Source of the DNA: Thalassotalea crassostreae
GTDB taxonomy: Bacteria > Pseudomonadota > Gammaproteobacteria > Enterobacterales > Alteromonadaceae
Assembly (NCBI RefSeq): GCF_001831495.1
Contig: NZ_CP017689.1
Coordinates: forward strand, 2,108,001-2,172,000
Length of the DNA stretch: 64,000 nucleotides
Direction: 5' to 3'
A program made the position numbers and the translations under genes. Below the pieces are notes generated by a model. That model was not told the origin of the DNA and did no database searches. It worked only from the letters and a program-made list of their open reading frames with translations. Below are positions 28,342 through 37,748 of the stretch, in pieces. Each line of letters begins with the position of its first letter. Positions within the stretch are counted from its first letter, which is position 1.

Positions 28342-30864
28342 TTATGGCTCAACTACTATCGCAATTCTCTCTTCTTCTCGAACTGGACGAATTTGTTCAC
28401 GCTCTTCCACAAAGACGATATTGTCATCACTTTCGTCGCTATTAACGAATGATTTAAATCGTTGCATTGCAATTGGATCTTCTAATGTTGTTTTCCATTC
28501 ACATTGATATCGACCAACAAGTGCGGCCATTTGAGCTTCCATTTCTTCGCAGATATTGAGTGAATCGTCGATAACTACTTGCTTTAAGTAATCAAGACCG
28601 CCTTCCAAACTTTCCATCCAAACAGAAGTTCTTTGTAATCTATCAGCAGTTTTTATATAGAAAACCAGGATTCTGTCGATGTATTTAATCAAAGTTTCCG
28701 AATCCAAATCGGTAGCAAACAAGTCTGCATGACGTGGTCGCATGCCACCATTACCACAGACATAAAGGTTCCAACCGTTTTCTGTCGCAATGATGCCGAT
28801 GTCTTTACTTTGTGCTTCTGCACATTCTCGAGTACAACCGGATACCGCAAATTTAAGCTTATGCGGTGAACGAATACCCTTGTAACGATTTTCAACTTCT
28901 AAAGCCATATCGAGTGAATCTTGAACACCGAAACGACACCATGTTTGTCCTACACATGATTTAACTGTACGTACAGATTTACCGTAGGCATGACCGGTTT
29001 CAAATCCTGCATCAATTAATTCTTGCCAAATTGGTGGTAGTTGTTCGACTCGAGCGCCAAACATATCAATACGTTGGCCGCCGGTTATTTTGGTATAAAG
29101 GTTATATTTCTTTGCAACTTCACCTATGACAATAAGCTTATCAGGTGTAATTTCGCCACCAGCGATACGCGGTACTACTGAGTAAGTACCGTCTTTTTGA
29201 AGGTTAGCTAAGAAATTATCATTTGAATCTTGCAGCGGTAAATGTAGCTTTTCTAAAATATAGTCATTGTAGATAGAAGCTAGAATTGACGCAGTGGTTG
29301 GTTTACAAATTTCACAGCCTAAGCCTTGTCCATGCTTTTCGATTAGTTCGTCAAAAGTCTTTATCTGTTCAACTTTGATCAGGTCGAATAATTCTTTTCT
29401 TGAATAAGCAAAATGTTCACAAATATCCTTTTTCACCTCAACACCACGAGTTTCAAGCTCATTCTCAAAAACGTCTTTCAATAGCGCCGCACAGCCGCCA
29501 CAACCTGTACTTGCTTTAGTACAACTTTTAACTTGAGCAAGTTCCGTACAACCTTGGTCTACAGCGTCGACAATATCTTTTTTGGTTACGTTTAGACACG
29601 AACATATTGTCGCAGTATCTGGAAGCGCACTCGCACCTAACGTTACTGCACCATCAACACTTGGCAGTATCAAACTTTCTGGCGATTCCGGTAATTCAAT
29701 ACCATTTAGCATATATTGCAATAAGCTGTCGTAGTTACTGGTATCACCGACTAAAACGGCACCAAGCAATTTCGTTTTATCGCTGCTAACGACAATTTTC
29801 TTGTATACCCCTTCAGGTTGATCGTCATAAGTATATGCAAGGCTTCCAGGAGTTTTACCATGTGCATCCCCGATTGAACCAACTTCAACGCCCATTAGTT
29901 TTAACTTGGTACTCATGTCCGCACCAGTAAATGAATCCATTTCACCGCAGATATGTTTTGCGGCAACTTTGGCCATTGCATAGCCTGGAGCGACCAAACC
30001 AAAGATAAAGTTATTCCATAAAGCACACTCACCAATCGCGTATATGTTGGCATCGGATGTTTGACATTGGTTGTTGATGGTAATACCGCCGCGTTCGCCA
30101 ATTTCTAAATCAAATTCACGGGCTAAATTATCATAAGGACGGATACCTGCAGAAAACAGAATTAAGTCGGTTTCTAAAACTGTGTCGTCACTAAAACACA
30201 GCTTATAACGACACTGTTCACCATCTTCAATGACATTAGTAGCTTTTGATGTATGCACCTGCACGCCAAGTTCTTCAATCTTGTTGCGCAGCACAGCTCC
30301 GCCACCAGCATCAACTTGCACACCCATAAGTTGTGGGGCAAATTCAACCACATGAGTTTCTAAACCGAGCTCTTTCAGCGCATTAGCTGCTTCTAAACCA
30401 AGCAATCCACCACCAATGACAACACCTACTTTACTAGTTTCAGCGCTTTTAGAAATAGCATGTAAATCATCAATCGTGCGATAAACTAAACAATGATCTC
30501 TATCTTTGCCTGGGATTGGTGGCACAAAAGGGTATGAACCAGTTGCTAGGACTAGCTTGTCGTAACTAAATACTTCGCCGGTTTCAGTAACAACCTGTTT
30601 GTTTACTTTATCAATGTTAACGACTTTAGCATTGGTTCTAAAATCAACACCCCATGCTTCATATTGCTCAGGATTTGTCATTGATAAGTCATCTGCAGTT
30701 TTACCAGAGAAAAACTCTGACAAATGCACCCTATCGTATGCAAGACGAGGTTCTGCTGATAAAACCGTAACTTCTGTATTGTCCGATTGAGCTTGTAATT
30801 GCTCCACCAAATGGTGACCTACCATGCCGTTTCCAACAACGACAACTTTTTGCTTAACCAACAT
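28342..30864 (-). CDS. nirB: Nitrite reductase [NAD(P)H] large subunit
   Basis: This cytoplasmic sirohaem enzyme of 840 residues reduces nitrite to ammonium. The N-terminal half is an FAD/NAD(P) oxidoreductase (VVVGNGMVGHHLVEQL, VIGGGLLGLEAA), followed by a BFD-type [2Fe-2S] domain (CSCLNVTKKDIVDAV, STGCGGC) and the ferredoxin-like plus sirohaem/[4Fe-4S] domains. The sirohaem cluster cysteines are in TCVGQTWCRFG-like (SCVGQTWCRFG) and SGCTRECAEAQ. ATG 30864 lies about 48 bases from a sigma-54 promoter and 135 from an NtrC-like site, so nitrogen control is expected. First gene of the nirB-nirD-nasA-cobA operon. Confidence 0.97.
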   Translation of the reverse strand: MLVKQKVVVVGNGMVGHHLVEQLQAQSDNTEVTVLSAEPRLAYDRVHLSEFFSGKTADDLSMTNPEQYEAWGVDFRTNAKVVNIDKVNKQVVTETGEVFSYDKLVLATGSYPFVPPIPGKDRDHCLVYRTIDDLHAISKSAETSKVGVVIGGGLLGLEAANALKELGLETHVVEFAPQLMGVQVDAGGGAVLRNKIEELGVQVHTSKATNVIEDGEQCRYKLCFSDDTVLETDLILFSAGIRPYDNLAREFDLEIGERGGITINNQCQTSDANIYAIGECALWNNFIFGLVAPGYAMAKVAAKHICGEMDSFTGADMSTKLKLMGVEVGSIGDAHGKTPGSLAYTYDDQPEGVYKKIVVSSDKTKLLGAVLVGDTSNYDSLLQYMLNGIELPESPESLILPSVDGAVTLGASALPDTATICSCLNVTKKDIVDAVDQGCTELAQVKSCTKASTGCGGCAALLKDVFENELETRGVEVKKDICEHFAYSRKELFDLIKVEQIKTFDELIEKHGQGLGCEICKPTTASILASIYNDYILEKLHLPLQDSNDNFLANLQKDGTYSVVPRIAGGEITPDKLIVIGEVAKKYNLYTKITGGQRIDMFGARVEQLPPIWQELIDAGFETGHAYGKSVRTVKSCVGQTWCRFGVQDSLDMALEVENRYKGIRSPHKLKFAVSGCTRECAEAQSKDIGIIATENGWNLYVCGNGGMRPRHADLFATDLDSETLIKYIDRILVFYIKTADRLQRTSVWMESLEGGLDYLKQVVIDDSLNICEEMEAQMAALVGRYQCEWKTTLEDPIAMQRFKSFVNSDESDDNIVFVEEREQIRPVREEERIAIVVEP

Positions 30865-30911
30865 ATCTATTCCTAACTGATTATTTATTTCAATGGTTTT
30901 AACAGTGCAGT

Positions 30912-30927
30912 TGCAACTATTACGCCA
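30912..30927 (-). promoter_or_regulatory. Sigma-54 promoter of nirB
   Basis: The minus strand reads TGGCGTAATAGTTGCA, matching the sigma-54 consensus TGGC-N7-TTGCA with correct -24 GG and -12 GC spacing. The predicted transcript starts about 36 bases before the nirB ATG. Confidence 0.75.
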
Positions 30928-30998
30928 AAATTTTTATTCATATTAAACAACTAGTTAGAAATGGTTTGTTTAGATGCTATGTTCATTTGGAGGGATAA

Positions 30999-31015
30999 TG
31001 CTCCATAAAAGTGCA
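30999..31015 (-). promoter_or_regulatory. NtrC-like binding site upstream of nirB
   Basis: The minus strand reads TGCACTTTTATGGAGCA, which matches the NtrC dyad TGCACC-N5-GGTGCA at 10 of 12 fixed positions. It lies about 85 bases upstream of the sigma-54 promoter, a normal enhancer distance. Confidence 0.55.
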
Positions 31016-31042
31016 TTAATGAAGGCAGTGTTCAGAACGGGA

Positions 31043-31066
31043 CCCTAGCCAAAACATTGGCTAGGG
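31043..31066. terminator. Strong hairpin between the Gfo/Idh gene and nirB
   Basis: A perfect 10-bp stem (CCCTAGCCAA / TTGGCTAGGG) with loop AACA lies 37 bases after the Gfo/Idh/MocA gene stop. It lacks a T-run on either strand, so termination would be weak or factor-dependent; insulation of the nirB promoter is the likely role. Confidence 0.5.
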
Positions 31067-31102
31067 TATGGGTTAAATTGAGGGCTAAAGTAACGGTTAA
31101 AC

Positions 31103-32098
31103 TTAGTAATTTAACCCAATCAAACGTCTAACGTCGTCGAGAGTATTAATCAGTACTCGGCTAAACTCAAAGCTCATAATGTCGCTTTCGGTTTTACCTT
31201 GCCTTAATAACTCATTAAAGTGCTCTATTTCGTATTTGTAGCCATGTAGGTTGTAACCGTGATCTTGATAGCCAAAATCAAACACCTCTTCATCGTTATT
31301 AGCGAAAATCGTAACGGTTGTAAGTCCATGAAAGCCCTTATTGATTTTGATAGTGCCGGTTTCACAATAAAATATCGCTTTATTTGACGTGTCGTCTAAT
31401 AAAGTACTTTCTAGGGTTGCAGTTGCTCGCTCATACTCAAAACTCATTGAGCAGGAAGAGTCAGCGCCATTATCAAAATAACTTGCCTGTGCCGTTATGC
31501 TTTTCGGTTTGCCAAGTGTTGATAGCGCGGTAAATATTGGATAAATACCAATATCTAAAAGGCTGCCCCCACCTAAGGCTTTATTGAATAGCCGAGAATT
31601 ATCATCAAACTCACGAAAAAAACCAAAATTTGCTTCCAGTTTTACAATGTTGCCATAGGTTTTATTGGCCAACTCTCTCAATACAAATTGATAGTGTGGT
31701 AGAAAATAAGTCCATAGCGCCTCCATCAATAACGTATTATGTTTTTGTGCACAAGCAATCATAGTGTTTACTTGCTGGCTATCCATGGCAAACGGTTTTT
31801 CACATAAAACCGCTTTGCCATGCTCTAAACATAATAAGGTATTGTCTTGGTGTAAAGCATGCGGGGTGGCAATATAAATGGCATCAACTTGTTCGTCTTT
31901 GACCAACTGCTCGTAACTGCTATAGGCAATACTTGCATTATATTGATTCGAAAAAGCTTGTGCTTTATCCGCTGAACGTGACGCTACGGCATAAAGCTCA
32001 CTACCCGTAACCTTGATAAGGTCGCTAGCAAATTTATGGGCAATACTGCCCAGCCCAATGATTCCCCATCGGATGTTTCTATCTTTAATTATTTTCAT
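31103..32098 (-). CDS. Gfo/Idh/MocA family NAD(P)-dependent oxidoreductase
   Basis: The N-terminal Rossmann fold (WGIIGLGSIAHKFASDL) binds NAD(P), the LCEKPFAMD motif carries the catalytic-region Lys, and the C-terminal alpha/beta domain (about residues 130-325) binds substrate. Proteins of this subgroup act on sugars, inositols or dihydrodiols; the substrate here is unknown. Its 331 residues are normal. It lies between the nitrate operon and the GntR gene, near the fucose operon on the same strand, but there is nothing to tie it to either. It is probably transcribed alone. Confidence 0.85.
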   Translation of the reverse strand: MKIIKDRNIRWGIIGLGSIAHKFASDLIKVTGSELYAVASRSADKAQAFSNQYNASIAYSSYEQLVKDEQVDAIYIATPHALHQDNTLLCLEHGKAVLCEKPFAMDSQQVNTMIACAQKHNTLLMEALWTYFLPHYQFVLRELANKTYGNIVKLEANFGFFREFDDNSRLFNKALGGGSLLDIGIYPIFTALSTLGKPKSITAQASYFDNGADSSCSMSFEYERATATLESTLLDDTSNKAIFYCETGTIKINKGFHGLTTVTIFANNDEEVFDFGYQDHGYNLHGYKYEIEHFNELLRQGKTESDIMSFEFSRVLINTLDDVRRLIGLNY

Positions 32099-32173
32099 AC
32101 TTTGCTAAATTCTATAATACTTTTGAAGAGTTTGATCAATATAGCTTATAGTGAATTTGAAAACATTTCATAA

Positions 32174-32335
32174 TTAAATCTTGCCATACATACTAGTTAT
32201 GCAATCGCGCTGCAGAATAGCCTTGATTTCGACTACAGTTCTACTTTCTTTGGCACTAATTGGGGCCTCACTACAGGCTGTAATACCTACAGTTAGAGTT
32301 ATCCACATTAGTAATGAAGTCTTCAAATTCATTAA
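32174..32335 (-). CDS. Possible small lipoprotein
   Basis: From ATG 32335 the frame encodes 53 residues with a signal sequence and a lipobox-like end (LTVGITAC), then a short polar tail ending MYGKI. AGGAA lies 8 bases upstream of this ATG, a reasonable ribosome site. An ATG further upstream in the frame adds 15 residues but spoils the signal peptide. I do not recognise the protein; it may be a real small lipoprotein or the remaining front of a truncated one. Confidence 0.35.
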   Translation of the reverse strand, partial: LMNLKTSLLMWITLTVGITACSEAPISAKESRTVVEIKAILQRDCITSMYGKI

Positions 32336-32857
32336 TGCATTTCCTGAGTATTTTTTTATTAGTATTATTATTTTAATCACGAGTATGTTGTTCTAAAACT
32401 TCTACTCTTCCCATAGTGTTAATACTGCTATCAACCATGAGACTTTCCTATGGTTGCTCAATACTTAACTTCGTGTGATTTATTAATTTAATTTTGTATT
32501 TTTAATATCCTTATTTTACTAGACGAATGAACGTATCAAATCTACTAAACATTTTTCTAAAAAAGTTGATTTAATTTTTCTTTAAATCATCTCCTTTGAT
32601 AACTCCTACGCTGTTGTTTACTAACAAAAGCAAACGAAAATTTTAACATCTATAGTCAGCCGTCATTAACATGCTCGTTGAAGTGTATGTTCTTGAAGAT
32701 AATTTTTATTTTCAGTGAATTAAGTGTATTATTTCATCTTAAAGAATAGTGTTTATTTTAAATATAAATTTAATGTCTAATTTCTGAGGCATATTAATTA
32801 TAATAAAACCTTTTCAATATTAATTTACCATTCAAGTACTACTGTAAGGATGTAACT
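32336..32857. other. AT-rich intergenic region upstream of the GntR regulator
   Basis: About 500 bases without a credible gene. An inverted repeat CAACCAT / ATGGTTG (32432-32438 and 32450-32456, 11-base loop) is the only clear structure. The 150 bases before the GntR start are very AT-rich and probably hold its promoter, but no single -35/-10 pair stands out. Confidence 0.4.
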
Positions 32858-33763
32858 GTGAGCGATAAGACTTACCTATTTAAAAAATCAATTAATAGTA
32901 TGCTTAAATTAATTGTGGATTCGACAGATGGGCAAAATGTTATGCCTAACGATATCGAGTTAACCCGATTATTAGGTATCAGTCGAACCACGGTGAGATC
33001 ATGTGTTGAGCATCTTTGTGATACAGGAATAGTTAAAAGAGACGGTCCTAATAAAGTAGTATTGCGTCAACCAATTGCAAAAGACTATTTCGATATTGAA
33101 AATAAAAACTCAACCAAAGATGAACAAATAGAAAAGTACTTTTTAAATTTGATTAATACTGGTCAATTATTACCTGGTGATAGGTTTTCAGAACTAAGTT
33201 TAGCGAAAAATTCCGGATGTACGACCATTACTGTTCGCGAATTTTTAATCAAATTCTCAAATTATGGGCTGATTGAAAAAATTCCTCGTGGTCGTTGGGT
33301 AATGGTTACCTTTGACGAGGAATTTGCCAGAGAGTTGATTTCATTCAGAGAAATGGTTGAAATGAAAGCGATTACTGAACTATTAAAGTTGCCGAAAGAG
33401 CACCCTGTTTGGGCGGAGTTAAAAGATCTTCTTAATAAACATCAAGAAGTAAGGTCTGATATGGAGAGTCGCTATAAAGAATTTCCACACTTAGATAGAG
33501 ATTTACACTTTATAATTCAAAGCTGTACTAAAAACCGTTTTACTAAACAATTTTTCGATATCGTTTCATTTGTTTGTCACTACCACTACCAGTGGGATAA
33601 AAACGGAGAGTTTGAACGATTTACCATTGCAATCGACGAACATATAGATTTATTAAACAATTTGATCACCCATAACAATGCCGGTGCAATTATGAGTATG
33701 GAAAAGCATTTAAATAGCGCCGAAAGTACGCTTTTACGCTGCGTACATGGATTAGAAAGTTAA
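32858..33763 (+). CDS. GntR-family regulator with two winged-helix domains and an FCD domain
   Basis: This is a transcription factor, likely the regulator of the adjacent L-fucose operon (inference from position). Residues 15-70 form one winged helix (ELTRLLGISRTTVRSCVEHLCDTGIV) and residues 88-150 a second (PGDRFSELSLAKNSGCTTITVREFL...GLIEKIPRGRW). The C-terminal FCD domain (about 155-295) shows the metal ligand set Asp213 or Asp215 with His217, His262 and His284. Typical FCD regulators have a single winged helix and about 230 residues; this one has 301. The start is GTG at 32858 with AAGGA 7 bases before it. A clear terminator follows. Confidence 0.82.
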   Translation: MSDKTYLFKKSINSMLKLIVDSTDGQNVMPNDIELTRLLGISRTTVRSCVEHLCDTGIVKRDGPNKVVLRQPIAKDYFDIENKNSTKDEQIEKYFLNLINTGQLLPGDRFSELSLAKNSGCTTITVREFLIKFSNYGLIEKIPRGRWVMVTFDEEFARELISFREMVEMKAITELLKLPKEHPVWAELKDLLNKHQEVRSDMESRYKEFPHLDRDLHFIIQSCTKNRFTKQFFDIVSFVCHYHYQWDKNGEFERFTIAIDEHIDLLNNLITHNNAGAIMSMEKHLNSAESTLLRCVHGLES

Positions 33764-33794
33764 TCTAACGATACTTTCTTAATTTAATAGTAAC

Positions 33795-33819
33795 AGGCAA
33801 CCGAATGGTTGCCTTTTTT
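33795..33819 (+). terminator. Terminator of the GntR regulator gene
   Basis: An 8-bp stem AGGCAACC / GGTTGCCT with a GAAT loop is followed by six T. It lies 32 bases after the stop, between convergent genes. Confidence 0.85.
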
Positions 33820-33837
33820 GTACTAGAGGATAAATAA

Positions 33838-35217
33838 TTACAAACTAATATGTTGACTGAATATAGGTAAAAATTCATCTTTACGGTGACTAACTAAAAT
33901 AATAGTGCTGTGTTTCTGTGTTGCTAAGTGTTCAATAAAATTGAGTACTCTGTGTCTATTTAACTCATCTAAACCTTGGGTTGGTTCATCTAAAATTAGT
34001 AAATATGGCGACTTAACCAGTGCTCTAGCAATAAGTGCAAGTCGCTGCTCACCGTAGCTTAAATCATTAAAACTAGTATATTGATGTTCAATTAAACCGA
34101 CTTTATTTAACCATTGACGAGCTATTTCAATTTGATAATTCTCAGGCGTTTGATACAAACCTATAGAGTCGAAAAATCCTGAAGTAACGACGGTTAATAG
34201 CTGGCCGTTCACTCGATATTGGCGATGTAATTCAGAGCTAACAATCCCCATCTGTTTTTTAAGCTCCCAAATACTTTCACCTGAGCCACGCTTATAACCT
34301 AAAACCTCAATATTATTACTATAACATTGCGTACAATCTCCCGTGATCAATTGCACGAGTGTTGATTTACCAGTGCCGTTAGCACCAGTTATTAACGTAT
34401 GCTGTAAAGGCTTAATCTGCACATCTAAATTAGAAAAAACATCCACACCATTATAATGAACCTTACCTTGTACTAACTTAACTAAATAATCATATTGATA
34501 ATCCGTTAACTGTTTACTTCTTTCTGGCCAAGCAACGTCATCAAGAGTAGGCGTTAATAATGTATCTAGTTGCTGCTTAGTGACATCACTATTTAGATCA
34601 CCAATCACATTTAAATGTCCACGTTCAATAAAGGCAACCTTCTCACACCAAGTTGGGATATCCTGACGATTACTAAGCATAAGTAGTACGTTAATCGCAG
34701 AGTTCGATAAACGCTCTAATGCGGCTGACAATGCAATACAGGATTCTTCATCTAAGCTATCAAACGGATTGTCACAAACCAATAGTTCGGCACCATTTAA
34801 AATGGCTTGCAATATCAGCAGTTTGCGTCCTTCACCTGTACTTAATTGGCGATAACCAGATTCAAGTCGATGTCTTAAACCAAGTTCATCAATAATCGGT
34901 TCATTGAGTTTGTTCGATGGTAAAAAGTCTTTAGCTTTAGTGCCAATATCGTTAGTATCTATATAATCAGTAGCATCTAGTTTTAATTCGTTTTCATAGA
35001 TTTGTTGCTGCGTCTCAAACGAAACCAATGCAACTTTATCCGGGTTAGGAAGGCTCAACTCCTTTGCAGACGCAGGCGATATACGACCAGTGAGTAATTG
35101 ATCAATATATTGCTTACCAGAGCCGTTACGTCCGAGAATGCACCATCGCTCGGCTTTACCAACCTGCCAATGATTTATGGTTAGCTTGGGATGCTTATAA
35201 TTAGTAATGTTTATCAT
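33838..35217 (-). CDS. modF: ModF-like double ABC ATPase
   Basis: This soluble protein of 459 residues has two fused ABC ATPase domains and matches ModF, a protein linked to molybdenum metabolism in E. coli. Shared segments include the GSGE.IW.LKK..G.VSS.LH..YRV block and SGFFDSIGLYQ in the second half. The first domain looks catalytically weak: Walker A is GRNGSGKQY with Gln36 where Ser/Thr should bind Mg, and Walker B reads LLVCDNPFD with Asn150 in place of the catalytic Glu. The second domain is canonical (GANGTGKST, LILDEPTQGLD). A role in molybdenum supply would suit the nitrate reductase gene nearby. It is separated from the fucose operon by a terminator. Confidence 0.82.
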   Translation of the reverse strand: MINITNYKHPKLTINHWQVGKAERWCILGRNGSGKQYIDQLLTGRISPASAKELSLPNPDKVALVSFETQQQIYENELKLDATDYIDTNDIGTKAKDFLPSNKLNEPIIDELGLRHRLESGYRQLSTGEGRKLLILQAILNGAELLVCDNPFDSLDEESCIALSAALERLSNSAINVLLMLSNRQDIPTWCEKVAFIERGHLNVIGDLNSDVTKQQLDTLLTPTLDDVAWPERSKQLTDYQYDYLVKLVQGKVHYNGVDVFSNLDVQIKPLQHTLITGANGTGKSTLVQLITGDCTQCYSNNIEVLGYKRGSGESIWELKKQMGIVSSELHRQYRVNGQLLTVVTSGFFDSIGLYQTPENYQIEIARQWLNKVGLIEHQYTSFNDLSYGEQRLALIARALVKSPYLLILDEPTQGLDELNRHRVLNFIEHLATQKHSTIILVSHRKDEFLPIFSQHISL

Positions 35218-35248
35218 AAAAAACTAGGAAATTAATATTCTGTAAATG

Positions 35249-35280
35249 AAAAAAAGCGCCATAAAATTAATTATAGCGCT
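35249..35280 (-). terminator. Terminator of the fucose operon
   Basis: The minus strand forms AGCGCTATAA / TTATGGCGCT (one T-G pair, 6-base loop) followed by seven T. It lies 40 bases after the stop of the last operon gene. Confidence 0.8.
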
Positions 35281-35319
35281 GGTTTATTTTTTCTTATCAC
35301 TTCTTTATACAAGTCTGTA

Positions 35320-36459
35320 TTAAAATGACTGCATCAATAATTCTTGATTAATATCAGCGAGACTATTCGCGCCCGTTAATGTCATTGCTACGCGCATTTC
35401 CTTATCATACAGGTCGAGTAGATTTTCTACTCCCGCTTGGCCTTTAGCGGCTAATGCGTAAATAAATGAGCGGCCCAACATAGTATGATCGGCGCCTAAT
35501 GCAAGCATTCGCACAACATCAAGACCAGAGCGAATACCAGAGTCAACAATGATCTTCATATCCCCTTTGACCGCATCGGCGATTGCAGGTAAGGCTTTTG
35601 CCGACGACATAACACCATCTAATTGACGGCCACCGTGATTAGAAACAACGATACCGTCCGCGCCAAATTTTGCAGCATCTTTGGCATCATCTACATCTAA
35701 AATGCCCTTAATCACAATAGGCCCATCCCAGAAGTCTCGTATCCATTCTAAGTCTTTCCAAGATATAGAAGGGTCAAAATTACTGCCTAGCCAACCGATA
35801 TAATCTTCTAAATTAGTTGCTTCGCCGCGATAAGCCGACACATTACCTAAATCATGAGGTTTACCAAATACGCCAACATCAAACGCCCATTTAGGGTGTC
35901 GCATCGCTTGATAAATACGGCGCATCGAAGCAAAAGAACCACTCATCCCTGAATGCATATCGCGATAGCGTGCACCTGGGATTGGCATATCAACAGTAAA
36001 AACTAGAGTTTTAACCCCAGCAGCTTTCGCCCGCTCTAAGACATTTTTCATAAAACCACGGTCTTTAAGCACATATAGCTGAAACCACATCGGCCTTTGT
36101 ATTGCGGGCGCAACCTCTTCGATCGGACAAACAGAAACCGTCGACATGGTAAATGAAATGCCTTTTTTTTCTGCAGCCCTTGCCGCTTGAACTTCCCCTC
36201 TACGAGCATACATCCCTGTTAAACCGACAGGTGCTAATGAAATAGGTAGTCTCATTTTTTCACCGAAAATGTCGGTAGATAAGTCTAGCTCAGACATATC
36301 ATTTAACACACGCTGCTTTAACCCTATGTCAGCTAAATCATCAACATTACGTCGAAGTGTATGTTCAGCATAAGAACCACCATCAATGTAATGAAACAAA
36401 AATGGAGGCAAAATTTTCTTAGCCGCATCGCGGTAATCACTTGGGGACGAGATGATCAT
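35320..36459 (-). CDS. lldD: L-lactate dehydrogenase (FMN-dependent, membrane-linked)
   Basis: LldD oxidises L-lactate to pyruvate and feeds electrons to the respiratory chain. This member of the alpha-hydroxy-acid oxidase family has 379 residues (E. coli 396), the catalytic His/Arg motif [10 protein letters not shown], the FMN-binding segments [14 protein letters not shown] and [19 protein letters not shown], and substrate-binding [11 protein letters not shown]. As last gene of the fucose operon it explains the fate of the L-lactate released by the preceding hydrolase. The gap to that gene is 29 bases. Confidence 0.93.
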   Translation of the reverse strand: MIISSPSDYRDAAKKILPPFLFHYIDGGSYAEHTLRRNVDDLADIGLKQRVLNDMSELDLSTDIFGEKMRLPISLAPVGLTGMYARRGEVQAARAAEKKGISFTMSTVSVCPIEEVAPAIQRPMWFQLYVLKDRGFMKNVLERAKAAGVKTLVFTVDMPIPGARYRDMHSGMSGSFASMRRIYQAMRHPKWAFDVGVFGKPHDLGNVSAYRGEATNLEDYIGWLGSNFDPSISWKDLEWIRDFWDGPIVIKGILDVDDAKDAAKFGADGIVVSNHGGRQLDGVMSSAKALPAIADAVKGDMKIIVDSGIRSGLDVVRMLALGADHTMLGRSFIYALAAKGQAGVENLLDLYDKEMRVAMTLTGANSLADINQELLMQSF

Positions 36460-36488
36460 TTAAGGTTCCTAATCTTTACTAACTCTAA

Positions 36489-37337
36489 TTATGCCTTGTA
36501 ACGTTCTACAGTTTGCTGTTGAACACCCAAACCATCGATACCTAGACGCATAACATCGCCTTCTTTTAGATATTTTTGAGGAGTCATACCAAAGCCAACG
36601 CCAGGTGGGGTACCAGTACTGATGATGTCACCTGGTTGCAAGCTCATAAACTGGCTGATGTAATGTACTAAAAATGGTACTTTATATACCATAGTATTGG
36701 TACTGCCATCTTGAACTCTCTCGCCGTTTAGTTCTAACCAAATACCTAAATCGCCAGTATCTTTAACTTCGTCAGTGGTCACTAAATAAGGACCGATCGG
36801 ACCGAAAGTGTCACACCCTTTACCTTTACACCATTGACCTTCACGTTCAATTTGGTATTCACGTTCAGATAAGTCATTGATAACACAGTATCCAGCAACA
36901 TGATCTAATGCATCTTCTTCAGATACATATCTAGCTTCCTTACCAATAACCACACCTAGCTCAACTTCCCAATCTGATTTTTCTGATTTTGGCGGCATAA
37001 GAACCGTGTCATTTGGGCCAATAATTGCTGAAGTAGCTTTCATAAATAATACTGGCTCAGATGGAACATCCATACCTGACTCTGCAGCATGATCAGCGTA
37101 ATTTAAGCCAACACAAATAAACTTTCCAACGTTGGCTACAACGGCACCTTTACGCACGTTATCAGCAACTACCGGTAGTGACGACAAATCAATTGCTGAA
37201 ATTTTTGCAGCCATATCTTGCGACAAAAAATCGCTATCAATGTCGTTAACATGGGCTGATAAGTCACGAATTACACCATCGTTATCTAAAATAGCAGGTT
37301 TTTCCTGACCTAAATCACCTACACGTAATAATTTCAT
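36489..37337 (-). CDS. FAH-family hydrolase, probable 2,4-diketo-3-deoxy-L-fuconate hydrolase
   Basis: This protein of 282 residues has the fumarylacetoacetate hydrolase fold with the metal-binding acidic residues in the WEVELGVVIGKEARYV block and the NDLSEREYQ segment, plus GTPPGVGFG near the C-terminus. In the non-phosphorylating L-fucose pathway such an enzyme splits 2,4-diketo-3-deoxy-L-fuconate into pyruvate and L-lactate. That role is inferred from its place between the mutarotase and lldD genes; the sequence alone shows only the family. The gene follows the mutarotase by 62 bases. Confidence 0.85.
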   Translation of the reverse strand: MKLLRVGDLGQEKPAILDNDGVIRDLSAHVNDIDSDFLSQDMAAKISAIDLSSLPVVADNVRKGAVVANVGKFICVGLNYADHAAESGMDVPSEPVLFMKATSAIIGPNDTVLMPPKSEKSDWEVELGVVIGKEARYVSEEDALDHVAGYCVINDLSEREYQIEREGQWCKGKGCDTFGPIGPYLVTTDEVKDTGDLGIWLELNGERVQDGSTNTMVYKVPFLVHYISQFMSLQPGDIISTGTPPGVGFGMTPQKYLKEGDVMRLGIDGLGVQQQTVERYKA

Positions 37338-37399
37338 TTTTCTAATCCTATTTACATTTGTTTAATTAGTTTTTTAAATTGTGCCTAGCTAAGCAAAAT

Positions 37400-37738
37400 T
37401 TAAAGAGTAAAAATTTTATCCATTAACAACCATTTTTCATTGCCTTTAGCCCAAGGTAATTGCTGTTGAAATGTCCACATTAAATCTTCCCAAGCAACAA
37501 CTTTAGGGTTATTTTCATCGGACTTTTTCTTATCTTCGAATGAAAATGAGTCATTAACTTCCATGATCATAAACAAACGATTTCCAACCAGATAAATATC
37601 CAATAACTCTATTCCTGCCCCTTTGATACTATCGATAATCTCTGGCCATACATTACTAGCACTATGGTGCTTTTTATATTCAGCTATTAAGTTTGGATCA
37701 TCTTTTAAATCTAAAGCAAAACAATGTCTTGTGGTCAT
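37400..37738 (-). CDS. L-rhamnose mutarotase-family protein, probable L-fucose mutarotase
   Basis: This small dimeric alpha+beta barrel protein of 112 residues belongs to the RhaM/YiiL family (COG3254): EYKKHHSASNVWPEI, DIYLVGNRLFMIMEV and the C-terminal WEDLMWTFQQQLPWA. It would interconvert the anomers of the sugar before dehydrogenation. Within this operon the substrate is most likely L-fucose. Campylobacter jejuni has an analogous gene in its fucose locus. It lies 10 bases after fucP. Confidence 0.82.
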   Translation of the reverse strand: MTTRHCFALDLKDDPNLIAEYKKHHSASNVWPEIIDSIKGAGIELLDIYLVGNRLFMIMEVNDSFSFEDKKKSDENNPKVVAWEDLMWTFQQQLPWAKGNEKWLLMDKIFTL

Positions 37739-37748
37739 ATTATAAGTC

